A stretch of 64,000 nucleotides of DNA, from the NCBI GenBank assembly GCA_963764365.1, contig CAVXSI010000010.1:1-64000 (forward strand), in the 5' to 3' direction. Below are positions 55,899 through 64,000 of this stretch, piece after piece. The notes beneath the pieces are model-generated. The model had not been told where the DNA came from. It saw nothing but the letters and a program-made list of their open reading frames with translations, and made no database searches. This DNA is from VRUE01 sp963764365 (GTDB lineage: Bacteria; Actinomycetota; Thermoleophilia; Solirubrobacterales; 70-9). Each line of letters begins with the position of its first letter. Within the stretch, counting starts at the first letter, position 1. The translations under genes and the position numbers were made by a program.

Positions 55899-56863
55899 GC
55901 GCTCGCCTCCGCCGCCCGCAGCGGCGCGGTGTCCTCGTGGAAGGGGCCGGGGCCGTAGCCCGGGTTGTCGACGCTGGCGGTGTCGCTGTTGATCACCCGC
56001 AGCTGGCCGATTTCGACTTCGGCGTCGAGCTGCAGCCGCGGTACCGCGGTGGCGGCGGAGCCGAGGCTGTGGTCGACGCCGAAGCCGCTGTTGCGCTCGC
56101 CCACCACCTCGCTCTCACCGACGCCGACGTGGGTCGTGCCGGTGACGCAGACGTCGCTGGGGACGAAGACGTTGGCCTGTCCCGCGCCGAGGCGCAGCTT
56201 CAGCGGCAGCACGCGCTGCTCGCGCCAATCGACGTGGCGGAGGTCGACGACCAGCCGGCCGGCGCCGAAGTCGTAGCCGTCGGCGGGGATCGAGGCGGCG
56301 TTCAGCGGCTGGTATTCGCGGTCGCCGATGCCGCCCCGGAGATCGAGGTTGGAGGCGGCGGCGACGCCGGCCCCGGTGGCGATCGCGACGGCGGGGAGGA
56401 TCAGCCAGCGGGCGCCGCCGCCGCGCAGGGCGGTGAGCGCCAGCAGCGCCCCGATCGCGATCACCGCGATCCCCAGCGGCACGCCCCAGCCGACGGCGAC
56501 GGCGAGGGCCGAGGCGCCGCTCAGGGCGATCAGCCCCGCCGCCGCGACCAGCACGATCGCGATCATCGCCAGGCCGCGCCATAACCCCCGCGACTGCAGT
56601 CGCCGGCCGATCCGCTGGGCGAAGTCGGGCTCGCCGTCGGTGGGGACGAGGAGGGCGAGCAGCAGGTAGACCAGGGCGCCGATGCCGCCGAGCAGCAGCG
56701 AGACGCCGAAGCCGATGCGGAAGATCACCGGATCGACGCGGAAGTAGCGGCCGAGGCCGCCGGCGACGCCGACCAGGACGCGGTCCTCGGCGGAACGGCG
56801 CAGGCGGCGGGGCTGGTGCTCTTCGGTCCTCGGCTGCTCGGTGGTGGGGGTGTCGTCGGTCAT
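55883..56863 (-). CDS. PspC-domain LiaF-like protein
   Basis: 326 aa from ATG 56863 with AGAGGAGG about 5 nt upstream. The PspC domain at about 17-72 (LRRSAEDRVLVGVAGGLGRYFRVDPVIFRIGF), four helices to about 180, then a beta-rich C-terminal domain (FGAGRLVVDLRHVDWREQ, LRLGAGQANVFVPSDV) like the LiaF/DUF2154 cell-wall-active-antibiotics response domain. LiaF keeps the partner kinase in check. First of four minus-strand genes ending in the response regulator. Confidence 0.88.
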   Translation of the reverse strand: MTDDTPTTEQPRTEEHQPRRLRRSAEDRVLVGVAGGLGRYFRVDPVIFRIGFGVSLLLGGIGALVYLLLALLVPTDGEPDFAQRIGRRLQSRGLWRGLAMIAIVLVAAAGLIALSGASALAVAVGWGVPLGIAVIAIGALLALTALRGGGARWLILPAVAIATGAGVAAASNLDLRGGIGDREYQPLNAASIPADGYDFGAGRLVVDLRHVDWREQRVLPLKLRLGAGQANVFVPSDVCVTGTTHVGVGESEVVGERNSGFGVDHSLGSAATAVPRLQLDAEVEIGQLRVINSDTASVDNPGYGPGPFHEDTAPLRAAEASACASG

Positions 56864-56970
56864 CGGATGCCTCCTCTGGGCACAGGGGTGAGTTTGCACC
56901 CCCAGGCTCCCAGCGGGGTCCGGCCGTGCCTATTGGGGATCTCCCCTAGCGGCCTCCGGGTTTCCCCGGG

Positions 56971-58116
56971 TCAGCCGTCGCGCAGGTGGCGGGCGATGAC
57001 CAGGCGCTGGATCTGGTTCGTGCCCTCGAAGATCTGCATCACCTTGGCCTCGCGCATCAGGCGCTCGACCGGGAAGTCCTTGGTGTAGCCGAAGCCGCCC
57101 AGCACCTGGACCGCGTCGGTGGTCACCCGCATCGCCGCGTCGGTCGCGACCAGCTTGGCGATCGAGGCCTGGCGGGAGAAGCGAAGGCCGCGGTCGCGCC
57201 GCCGGGCCGCTTCGAGGACGGCGGCGCGGGCGGACTCGACCGCCGCCGCCATGTCGGCGAGCAGGAAGCCGAGGCCCTGGTGCTCGATGATCGGCTTGCC
57301 GAAGGTCTCGCGTTCGCCGGCGTAGGCGACCGCGTGGTCGAGCGCCGCCTGGGCGACGCCGACGGCGATCGCGCCGATCCCGAGGCGGCCGCTGTCGAGC
57401 GCCTCGAGGGCGATCGCCAGCCCCTCGCCCTCGCTGCCGATCAGGCGCTCGGCGCCGATCTCGACCGCGTCGAAGTCGAGCCCCGCGGTGGGCGAGCCGG
57501 TCAGCCCCATCTTCGCCTCCGGCGCCTGCACCGAGAGGCCGGCGGCGTCGCCCGGCACCAGGAAGCAGGAGATCCCGCGCGAGCGGTCCTCGGAGGTGCG
57601 GGCGAAGAGCGTGTAGAAGTCGGCGCTGCCGGCGTGGGTGATCCACGCCTTGCTGCCGTCGATCCGGTAGGCGTCGCCCTCGCGTTTCGCCCGGGTGCGC
57701 ATCGCCGCCGGGTCGGACCCCGCCGCCGACTCCGAGAGGCAGTACGCCCCGAGGGTGGCGCCGCCGACCATCTCGCCGAACCAGCGCTCGCGCGCCTCCT
57801 CGCGACCGCGCGTCGCCAGCGGGAAGCAGGACATGACGTGGACGCTGAGCCCGACCCCGACCGTCGCCCAGGCGCCCGCCAGCTCCTCGAGCACCTGCAG
57901 GTAGACCTCGTAGGGGAGCCCCCCTCCGCCCTCCTCCTCGGCGTAGGGCATCCCCATCAGGCCGAGCTCGCCGAGCTGCGCGAAGACGTCCCGCGGGAAC
58001 TCGGCAGCGGCCTCGGCGGCCGCCGCGCGGGGCGCCAGCTCGGCCTGCGCGTACTCGCGCGCCAGCGCGACCACGGCCTCCGCCTCGGGGGTTGGGAGCA
58101 GGCGTTCCGCTGGCAT
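56971..58116 (-). CDS. acyl-CoA dehydrogenase
   Basis: 381 aa from ATG 58116 (PAERLLPTPEAEA); the open frame above is unlikely coding. Normal length. FAD and substrate segments: AYCLSESAAGSDPAAMRTRA, AWITHAGSADFYTLFART, VQVLGGFGYTKDFPVERLMREAK, and FEGTNQIQRLVIARHL, with catalytic Glu in the last block. A short- or medium-chain acyl-CoA dehydrogenase of fatty-acid or branched-chain catabolism. Divergent from the hydrolase gene across 115 nt. Confidence 0.93.
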   Translation of the reverse strand: MPAERLLPTPEAEAVVALAREYAQAELAPRAAAAEAAAEFPRDVFAQLGELGLMGMPYAEEEGGGGLPYEVYLQVLEELAGAWATVGVGLSVHVMSCFPLATRGREEARERWFGEMVGGATLGAYCLSESAAGSDPAAMRTRAKREGDAYRIDGSKAWITHAGSADFYTLFARTSEDRSRGISCFLVPGDAAGLSVQAPEAKMGLTGSPTAGLDFDAVEIGAERLIGSEGEGLAIALEALDSGRLGIGAIAVGVAQAALDHAVAYAGERETFGKPIIEHQGLGFLLADMAAAVESARAAVLEAARRRDRGLRFSRQASIAKLVATDAAMRVTTDAVQVLGGFGYTKDFPVERLMREAKVMQIFEGTNQIQRLVIARHLRDG

Positions 58117-58231
58117 CGGCGGGGACGATAACGGCAGGAGACCCGCCCCCCGGCGCGGGCCGTAGTTCTCCCGCGGCGACGTGCGCGGCGCTGCGGATGC
58201 GGAACGTAAGGGGACGCGGCACGCTCTCCGC

Positions 58232-59203
58232 GTGCCCGACGACAAGCCCATCGCGGAGGCAGGCTACCGCCGGCTCGGCGGGATCGACCAGTGGGTGATG
58301 ATCCGCGGGGAGAGCGCCGCGAACCCGCCGCTGGTCCTCCTGCACGGCGGCCCGGGGATGAGCGAGACGGGGTTCTTCCGCCGCTACCTTGCGCCGCTCG
58401 AGCGGAGCTTCGCGCTCGTCTACTGGGACCAGCGCGGGGCGGGCAAGTCGTTTCGCGGCGGGATCCCAAGGGAGTCGATGACGGCTGAGCAGCTCGTCGC
58501 CGATCTCGACGACCTGGTCGAGGACGTGCGCCGGCGCCTCGGAGCCGACCGGGTCGCGATCTTCGGCCACTCCTGGGGCTCGGTGCTCGGCGTCCTCTAC
58601 GCGGCGCGCTTCCCGGAGAAGGTCGCGGCGTACGCCGGCAGCGGGCAGATCGGCGACTGGCCGGCCGCCGAGGCGGGCTCCTACGAGTACGCGCTGGCGA
58701 CGGCCGAAGCCGCCGGCAAGCGCCGCGCGGTGCGGAAGCTGCGGGCGATCGGCCCGCCGCCGTATTCGGCCGACGCCGTCTTCACCGAGCGCACCTGCCT
58801 CTCCCGCCTGGAAGGGCGGATGGGCGCGCGGGGTCTGCTGCGGATGGGCCGCGACATGCTCAGCGGCGAGGAGTCGTCGGTCTTCGGGCTGCCCCGCAGC
58901 ATGCGCGGCTTCCGCTTCTCGATGGCGGCGATGTGGGAGGAGGTCTCGCGCATCGACCTCAACCAGCTGGCGCCGGAGCTGCGGGTGTCCGTCTTCTTCC
59001 TCCTCGGTCGCCGCGACCACTGGGTGCCACCACGGACCAGCGTCGCCTACTTCGAGTCCCTCGCCGCGCCGCACAAGGAGCTCGTCTGGTTCGAGCGCTC
59101 CGGCCACGAGCCGTTCGCCGACGAGCCGGCGAAGTTCAGCGCGACGATGACGGAGCTGGTGCGGCCGGCCGCGGCGCCGCGACCAGGTCCTGTTCAACCA
59201 TGA
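58232..59203 (+). CDS. alpha/beta hydrolase, proline iminopeptidase-like
   Basis: 323 aa from GTG 58232 (PDDKPIAEAGYRRLGG). LLHGGPGMSETGFF is the HGGPG oxyanion motif typical of prolyl iminopeptidases; YWDQRGAGKSFR follows; nucleophile elbow GHSWGSVLG with Ser about 119; late Asp in LGRRDHWVPP and His in ERSGHEPFADEP. Clips N-terminal proline or hydrolyses related amides or esters. Its last 68 nt overlap, in opposite direction, the end of the GGDEF-HD-GYP gene. Confidence 0.87.
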   Translation: MPDDKPIAEAGYRRLGGIDQWVMIRGESAANPPLVLLHGGPGMSETGFFRRYLAPLERSFALVYWDQRGAGKSFRGGIPRESMTAEQLVADLDDLVEDVRRRLGADRVAIFGHSWGSVLGVLYAARFPEKVAAYAGSGQIGDWPAAEAGSYEYALATAEAAGKRRAVRKLRAIGPPPYSADAVFTERTCLSRLEGRMGARGLLRMGRDMLSGEESSVFGLPRSMRGFRFSMAAMWEEVSRIDLNQLAPELRVSVFFLLGRRDHWVPPRTSVAYFESLAAPHKELVWFERSGHEPFADEPAKFSATMTELVRPAAAPRPGPVQP

Positions 59204-61172
59204 GGCAGAAGGGCTCGACCAGCCCCGGGTCGAACTGCGTCCCGGCGCCCTTCCGCAGCTCCGCCAGGGCGCGCTGGGGCGACATCGTCGGGCTGTAGGC
59301 GCGCTTGCTGACCATCGCCTCGTAGGCGTCGCAGATCGCGATCATCCGCGACCCGAGCGGGATCTCCTCGCCGCGCAGGCCGTCGGGGTAGCCGCTCCCG
59401 TCGGGGCGCTCGTGGCTGGAGCGGACCAGCCGCGCCACCGGGACGAGCGCCGGTGCCGAGGCGACGATGTGCTCGCCGATCACGGTGTGCTGGCGCATGA
59501 ACTCGGTCTCGCTCTCGCTCAGCGGGCCCGGCTTGTCGAGGATCTTCTCGGGAATCGCGACCTTGCCGACGTCGTGCAGCTCGGCGGCGCGGACGACCTC
59601 GTCGCGCTTCTCGCCCCTGAGGTCGAGCTCGTCGGCCAGCGCCAGCACGAGGCCGGCGACGCCCACCAGGTGCCGGTGCAGCTCGGGCCGGCACTCGCGC
59701 AGCGCGGTCATCAGGACGTCGCGCGACTGCGCCCCGGCCGAGGTGCGCTCGCGGTTCTTCGCCGCGTACATGCGCCGGTCGGCGAGCTGCAGGGCCGGCT
59801 CCGCCGCGTCGGCCTCGGCCGGGATCAGGACGCTGCCCTGCGCCGCTGTGATCACGAAGCCGTTGCCGCGTTCGTGCAGCGCCTCGACCGCGCCGGCGAC
59901 GAGGTCCTCGACCTCGGCCGCGGTGCACTCGCCGAGCAGGCAGAACTCGTCGCCGCCGAGCCGGTAGGCGGAGGCCCCGCGGCTGCCGGCGAACTCGTCC
60001 AACCGCGCGCCGACGCGGGCGAGGAGGGCGTCGCCGGCCGGGTGCCCGAAGCTGTCGTTGTAGGTCTTGAAGCCGTCCAGGTCGCAGAGCACCAGCAGGT
60101 GGCCGCCGCGACGCGGCGGGGTCGCCGTCGCCCGTTCCAGGTCCTCGAAGAAGCGGCGCCGGTTGCTGAGGCCGGTGAGCGGATCGGTGAGGGCCTCGCG
60201 GACGCTGGCTTGCAGGTGGACGCTGGCTTCGCGGTAGGAGAGCGCCAGCCGCAGGATCACGCCGAGCAGCGTGAGCAGAGCGAGCAGCGCCGCCACGGTC
60301 GGGATCACGAGGTAGCGGCTGGCGAAAAGAATCCCGGCGGCCGCGGTGCCGGCCAGGGTCGGGACGAAGGCGCTGAGCCGCTCGTGCGGGCGCCCCTGGC
60401 GCCGGTCCGGGGGCGGCAGCCAGGCGGCGACGGCGAGCAGCAGCATGCCGACCAGCCAGGCGACGTCGGGGGCGCCGTCTTCGACGTAGGTGCCGCGCGC
60501 CGCCTGGAACAGGTAGACGACGTCGGTGATGCCGGTGACGAGCAGGCCGGCGCCGAGCATCAGCCACGAGGCGCCCGGTCGCCAGCCGCTGAGCGCGGCG
60601 ACGGCGACGACCAGCCCCAGCAGGGTCAGGTCGGCGATCGGGTAGGCGAGGTTGACCGCGACTTCGAGGCTGCTGCCGCTGGTGCTGGCGGCGACGATCG
60701 GGTCGAATGCCAGAGCCGCGGCCAGCGCGGCGACGGCGGCGCCGGCGATCAGCCCGTCGAGCCAGCGGATTCCCGGGAAGGAGCCGAGCTGCTCGCGGAC
60801 CAGCGCGATCAGCCCCGCGTAGGCGACCGGGTAGAAGCCGAGGTAGCCGATGTCGGCCGGCGACGGGGTGGGGGGTTCGTTGCCGTTGCCGATTTCGATC
60901 AGGTAATAGAGTTCCGCCGCCGCGTAGAGGGCGAGCGCGAGGGCGAGCAGGGCCCAGCCGAGCCGTTCCCGGGGGACGAGCAGCGCTCGCGCCAGGCAGG
61001 AGGCGGCGGCGCCGACCAGCACGGTCTCGTAGGTCCAGACGCCGAGCGCGTCGTCGGCGAGCTGCCCTCCGCGCAGGCCGAGGGCGTAGGCGACGTAGCC
61101 GAGGAAGGCGAGGGCGAGAAGGCCCGCTGCGGCATATATGACTGTGCGTTGGCCGAGCAACAGTCTTTTCAT
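59136..61172 (-). CDS. membrane GGDEF and HD-GYP protein
   Basis: 678 aa from ATG 61172. About eight membrane helices (10-290), then a GGDEF domain at about 320-480 with LTGLSNRRRFF and intact LGGDEFCLLG, then an HD-type phosphohydrolase at about 500-660 with ELHDVGKVAIPEKIL and SSHERPDGSGYPDGL, the HD-GYP signature. One protein holds both a c-di-GMP synthase and a possible c-di-GMP hydrolase; which wins cannot be read from sequence. Convergent overlap of 68 nt with the hydrolase gene. Confidence 0.9.
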   Translation of the reverse strand: MKRLLLGQRTVIYAAAGLLALAFLGYVAYALGLRGGQLADDALGVWTYETVLVGAAASCLARALLVPRERLGWALLALALALYAAAELYYLIEIGNGNEPPTPSPADIGYLGFYPVAYAGLIALVREQLGSFPGIRWLDGLIAGAAVAALAAALAFDPIVAASTSGSSLEVAVNLAYPIADLTLLGLVVAVAALSGWRPGASWLMLGAGLLVTGITDVVYLFQAARGTYVEDGAPDVAWLVGMLLLAVAAWLPPPDRRQGRPHERLSAFVPTLAGTAAAGILFASRYLVIPTVAALLALLTLLGVILRLALSYREASVHLQASVREALTDPLTGLSNRRRFFEDLERATATPPRRGGHLLVLCDLDGFKTYNDSFGHPAGDALLARVGARLDEFAGSRGASAYRLGGDEFCLLGECTAAEVEDLVAGAVEALHERGNGFVITAAQGSVLIPAEADAAEPALQLADRRMYAAKNRERTSAGAQSRDVLMTALRECRPELHRHLVGVAGLVLALADELDLRGEKRDEVVRAAELHDVGKVAIPEKILDKPGPLSESETEFMRQHTVIGEHIVASAPALVPVARLVRSSHERPDGSGYPDGLRGEEIPLGSRMIAICDAYEAMVSKRAYSPTMSPQRALAELRKGAGTQFDPGLVEPFCLMVEQDLVAAPRPAAPAPSSSR

Positions 61173-61224
61173 CCAGGTGCATGATCGGCGCCGAGCAGCG
61201 CCGACTTGAACCGGAACCGGGAGC

Positions 61225-62841
61225 CTAGACGGCGCGTCCGCGTCCGCGAATGCGCCCCGCCAGCCGCTGGCGCCTGATCTCGCCGCCGACGACGCGGGCG
61301 CAGTTCCAGCCGGGGACGCCCATCACGCCGCCGCCGGGGTGGGCGCCGGCGCCGCAGAGGTAGACCCCCTCGAGCGGCGTGCGGTAGTCGGCGTAGCCGA
61401 AGACCGGGCGCAGCATGAAGCTCTGGTCGGGGGTCATCTCGCCCTGCATGATGTTGCCGCCGAGCAGGCCGAAGCGGGCCTCGAGGTCGGGCGGCGCCAG
61501 CACCTCCATCTGCTCGACCAGGCCGCCGAGGCCGGGCATCGCGGGTTCGAGGGTCTCGACCACCCGCCGGCCAAAGGGCTCGCGCTCCTCGTCCCAGCTG
61601 CCCTGCCTGAGCTCGAACGGCGCGTACTGGACGAAGGCGAGCAGGAGGTGCTTGCCGTCGGGGGCGAGGTCGGGCTGGTGCACGGTCGGGAAGACGCACT
61701 CGACGTAGGGGTGGCGGGAGGGCTGGCCGTACTTGGCGTCGTCCCAGGCCCGCTCCAGGTACTCGATCGAGGGCGCGATCGCGACCAGGCCGCGGTGCGG
61801 GTCGCCCGGCGCCGGGCCGTCCCAGCCGGCGACCGCCGGCAGGCCGCTGAGCGCCAGGTTGACCTTGACCGAGCCCGAGCGGCTGCGGAACCGCCTGATG
61901 TCGCCGGCGACCTGCTCGGGCAGGTGCTCGTCGCCGATCAGGTCGCGATAGGTGGTGACGGGGTGCAGGTTGGAGATCACCCGCCGGGCGGCGATCGTCT
62001 CGCCGCCCGCCAGCTCGACCCCGGCCGCACGGCCGTCGCGGACCAGGACCCGCTCGACCGGCGCCTCGGTCCGGATCTCGACGCCGGCCTCGCGCGCCGC
62101 CGCGGCCAGCGCCGCGCTCAGCCCACCCATGCCGCCGTGGACCCAGGCCCAGGCGCCGGGGTGGCCGTCGACCTCGCCGATCCAGTGGTGCATCAGGACG
62201 TAGGCGGAGCCGGGGCTCATCGGGCCACCCCAGGCGCCGACCATCGCCTGCGTCGCCAGCGCCGCCTTGACCCGCTCGTCCTCGAACCACTCGTCGAGGA
62301 AGTCGGCGGCGGAGAGGGTGAAGAGGCGCACCGTGTCGGCGACGTCGCGGCCGCGCCAGTGGCGCAGGCGGGCGCCGAGCGCCAGCCACTTCGGCAGGTC
62401 ACCGAGGGTGAGGTTGGGCGGGACTGCGAAGAGCAGGTCGCGCAGCAGGCGCGCGATCCGTTCGAAGTAGCGGTCGAACTCGACGTAGGCCTCGGCGTCG
62501 CGGCGCGAGAAGCGGGCGATCTCGGCGACGTCTCGCTCGACGTCGCCCCACAGCGTCAACGTGGTGCCGTCGGGGAAGGGGACGTAGTAGTCGGGCGAGA
62601 TGATCGAGGTGCGGTAGCCGTGGCGGCGCAGCTGCAGCGCCCGCTCGATCTCCGGCGGCATCAGGCTGACCACGTAGGAGGCGGTCGAGACCGAGTATCC
62701 GGGCCACGGTTCCTCGGTCACCGCGGCGCCGCCGAGCACCCCGCGGCGCTCGAGCACCAGCACGTCGGCGCCGGCGCGGGCGAGCGACGCCGCGCAGACC
62801 AGCCCGTTGTGGCCGGCACCGACGACGATCGCGTCCCTCAT
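61225..62841 (-). CDS. phytoene dehydrogenase-like FAD/NAD(P)-binding oxidoreductase
   Basis: 538 aa from ATG 62841. FAD-binding start DAIVVGAGHNGLVCAASLARAGADVLVLERRGVLGGAAVTEE, and a C-terminal return GVYLCGAGAHPGGGVMGVPGWNCARVV, the CrtI/PYROXD2-like layout. Mid-region MHHWIGEVDGHPGAWAWVHGGMGGL fits the same family. Could saturate or desaturate a lipid or carotenoid; no other carotenoid genes lie near. Divergent from the small gene at 62942 across 100 nt. Confidence 0.88.
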   Translation of the reverse strand: MRDAIVVGAGHNGLVCAASLARAGADVLVLERRGVLGGAAVTEEPWPGYSVSTASYVVSLMPPEIERALQLRRHGYRTSIISPDYYVPFPDGTTLTLWGDVERDVAEIARFSRRDAEAYVEFDRYFERIARLLRDLLFAVPPNLTLGDLPKWLALGARLRHWRGRDVADTVRLFTLSAADFLDEWFEDERVKAALATQAMVGAWGGPMSPGSAYVLMHHWIGEVDGHPGAWAWVHGGMGGLSAALAAAAREAGVEIRTEAPVERVLVRDGRAAGVELAGGETIAARRVISNLHPVTTYRDLIGDEHLPEQVAGDIRRFRSRSGSVKVNLALSGLPAVAGWDGPAPGDPHRGLVAIAPSIEYLERAWDDAKYGQPSRHPYVECVFPTVHQPDLAPDGKHLLLAFVQYAPFELRQGSWDEEREPFGRRVVETLEPAMPGLGGLVEQMEVLAPPDLEARFGLLGGNIMQGEMTPDQSFMLRPVFGYADYRTPLEGVYLCGAGAHPGGGVMGVPGWNCARVVGGEIRRQRLAGRIRGRGRAV

Positions 62842-62941
62842 GGCCGGATTATCGCCTTCGCGGGCGGCCTCCGCCAGCGCCTTGACCGCGGCGGCGCACG
62901 GGCATAGGTTCGGCTGTACCCGAAGGCAAAGGAGGTAGCGC

Positions 62942-63226
62942 ATGAGGTTCGTCCTGATCTACCGACCTAAAGACGCCATCGGCAGGGAGTCCATGCCCGA
63001 GATGCTGGCGGGGATGGGCGAGTGGATGCAGAAGCACGGCAGCCGCGTCGAAGACGTGCAGTTCTTCGTCGGCGGCGGCGGCTTGGGCTACATCGAGACC
63101 GAGGACTCCGAGGAGCTGGTGCGGCTGATCGCCGACAACCCGTTCAGCCAGTTCTCGGAGGTCGAGGTCAAGCCGCTGGTCGCGCCCGAGAAGGGAATGG
63201 CGATCATGCAGGAGTCGCTCGGCTAG
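62942..63226 (+). CDS. small DUF3303-like protein, 94 aa
   Basis: ATG 62942 with AGGAGGTAGCGC before it. RFVLIYRPKDAIGRESMPEMLAGMGEWMQKHG, then FFVGGGGLGYIETEDSEELVRLIADNPFSQFSEVEVKPLVA. This ferredoxin-like alpha/beta barrel unit is of the DUF3303/YCII-like type. No catalytic role known. It is followed by a hairpin at 63242-63270. Confidence 0.7.
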   Translation: MRFVLIYRPKDAIGRESMPEMLAGMGEWMQKHGSRVEDVQFFVGGGGLGYIETEDSEELVRLIADNPFSQFSEVEVKPLVAPEKGMAIMQESLG

Positions 63227-63241
63227 GCGAACGACTCGCGG

Positions 63242-63270
63242 GCTCCCCGGGCTTCGGCCTCCCGGGGAGC
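63242..63270. terminator. bidirectional hairpin between convergent genes
   Basis: GCTCCCCGGG, loop of 9, CCCGGGGAGC: ten perfect pairs between two convergent genes. It has no T run, so as a terminator it would rely on stem strength or Rho. Confidence 0.55.
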
Positions 63271-63292
63271 GATGCTCCGGGCCGAGGGGCGC

Positions 63293-63880
63293 TCAGCTGC
63301 CGCCGGAGGTGGTGCCTTCCGATTCTTCGCTCCCGCTGCCGCCGGAGCTGGTGTTCGATTCGTCGCTGAGCTCGTTGCACTCGGCGCGGGTGCCTGCGCC
63401 GGCGGTGGCGCAGATCTCGAAGTAGCTGGTGCTGCCCTCCTCGCCGCCGGCCTGCAGGTCGAAGTACTCGTCTTCGCGCTTCGCGGTGAGTCCGTAGGCG
63501 GCGCCGCCGTAGGGCCCCCAGCCGCCGCCCGAGCCGCCGCTTTCGACCAGCGACCAGCCGGCCGCTTCGACCTCTTCGCCGTAGAGGGCTTCGACTTCCC
63601 GGGGGGTCTCGCCGGAGGAGTAGCGCCGGTAGACGACGTCGCCGCGCGAGCGTTCGTCGAGCAGCTTGGCACCGGAAGGCGGTTCGAGGCCGGCGAGCAG
63701 TCCGGCCGGGCCGCCCGCGGACCCGGTTACCGGTTCGTCCGGCGCGGCTTCTTCACCCGTCGTCGCTTCCACCGCGCCGGTCGCGCCGCCGCCCGAGCCG
63801 CCGCAGGCGGCGGCGCCGAAGGCGAGCAGCAGGAAGGCGGCGATCGCCAGCACCCACGCGCGCCCCGGCTTCTCGGTCAT
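63293..63880 (-). CDS. Gly/Ser-rich lipoprotein
   Basis: 195 aa from ATG 63880. Signal RAWVLAIAAFLLLAFG and lipobox AAAC at about residue 26; mature part with a folded core (LLDERSRGDVVYRRYSSGETPREVEALYGEEVEAAGWSL) flanked by Gly/Ser/Glu-rich segments, the last 30 residues almost only Ser, Gly, Glu, Thr. A surface lipoprotein of unknown role. Confidence 0.75.
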   Translation of the reverse strand: MTEKPGRAWVLAIAAFLLLAFGAAACGGSGGGATGAVEATTGEEAAPDEPVTGSAGGPAGLLAGLEPPSGAKLLDERSRGDVVYRRYSSGETPREVEALYGEEVEAAGWSLVESGGSGGGWGPYGGAAYGLTAKREDEYFDLQAGGEEGSTSYFEICATAGAGTRAECNELSDESNTSSGGSGSEESEGTTSGGS

Positions 63881-63942
63881 CCTGGTCTTCCTGGTCCGAC
63901 GGCGATCCGCGGCAAGATAGCGGCCGCGCCCGCCGCGCTGGT

Positions 63943-64000
63943 ATGAACCGGGGCGTGCCGCGCTTCGCCGTCACCTACCCGCTGCCCGAGCCGGCGATGG
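63943..64000 (+). CDS. truncated gene at window edge
   Basis: ATG 63943 opens a frame reading MNRGVPRFAVTYPLPEPAM that runs off the end. The VTYPLPEPAM beginning resembles the start of D-isomer-specific 2-hydroxyacid dehydrogenases, but 19 residues are too few for a call. A GTG at 63955 is another possible start. Confidence 0.4.
   Translation, partial: MNRGVPRFAVTYPLPEPAM

Noticed and set aside
56885..56947. Hairpins GGGGTG/CACCCC and GGGGA/TCCCC as a riboswitch before the LiaF-like gene
   Set aside because: Short simple stems with no conserved riboswitch core; more likely ordinary leader or terminator structure.

Overview
The window is very GC-rich DNA with dense gene packing, many GTG/TTG starts, 4-nt stop/start overlaps and several apparently leaderless genes. 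With NarL-type two-component systems, PspC proteins and DEAD/DHFR/NAD(P)-binding relatives of actinobacterial type, it suggests an actinomycete-phylum chromosome, most likely class Thermoleophilia (Solirubrobacterales-like). That placement is an inference. No rRNA, tRNA or CRISPR array was seen.

Layout. (1) 1-1.1 kb: small hypothetical genes. (2) 1.2-25.8 kb: one large catabolic and uptake region: an orotate-PRTase-like protein, an N-carbamoyl/allantoate amidohydrolase, a PuuE-like deacetylase-fold amidase, an LLM oxidoreductase, an aldehyde dehydrogenase, a PotA-like ATPase, a class III aminotransferase, a C45 acyltransferase-like hydrolase, a fumarase-superfamily lyase, PrpF, two MmgE/PrpD proteins, a GntR/FCD regulator, a zinc alcohol dehydrogenase, TcuA/TcuB-like proteins, PotD/PotB/PotC-like transporter parts and a kinase-aminotransferase fusion. 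The recurring 9-mer GTATACTGC and related TGTAC boxes lie in front of most transcription units, so one regulator (probably the GntR protein encoded inside) may control the whole region. The likely logic is import of an amine- or carboxylate-rich compound, C-N cleavage or isomerisation, transamination and aldehyde oxidation.

(3) 25.9-28.1 kb: a mobile-element graveyard with an IS3 transposase tail, a decayed IS110-type element and a frameshifted tyrosine-integrase remnant. (4) 26.5-43.3 kb: seven copies of an apparently undescribed intergenic repeat of exactly 58 nt (one split by the IS110 element, one degenerate), all in the same orientation, separating unrelated gene modules: secreted propeller protein, secreted Cys-containing protein, lysyl-PG-synthase-like protein plus hydrolase, dienelactone hydrolase, hydrolase-cyclase fusion, arginase family, two-component system, lipoprotein and membrane protein, FrsA-like hydrolase. 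This repeat-delimited module array, starting beside an integrase remnant, is the best candidate here for an undescribed system; it may be a set of scars from successive integrations.

(5) 43.3-64 kb: housekeeping and envelope or stress genes: DEAD-box helicase (apparent ATT start), cold-shock protein, small hypotheticals, an ELWRTDG-repeat secreted protein, a sigma factor fused to a zinc anti-sigma-like domain with a membrane anchor and Pro/Glu tail, a MetE-like protein, threonine aldolase (apparent ATC start), a DHFR-family protein, a PspC/LiaF-LiaS-LiaR-like operon, an acyl-CoA dehydrogenase, a proline-iminopeptidase-like hydrolase, a GGDEF-HD-GYP protein, a phytoene-dehydrogenase-like oxidoreductase, a small DUF protein, a lipoprotein and a truncated gene at the right edge.
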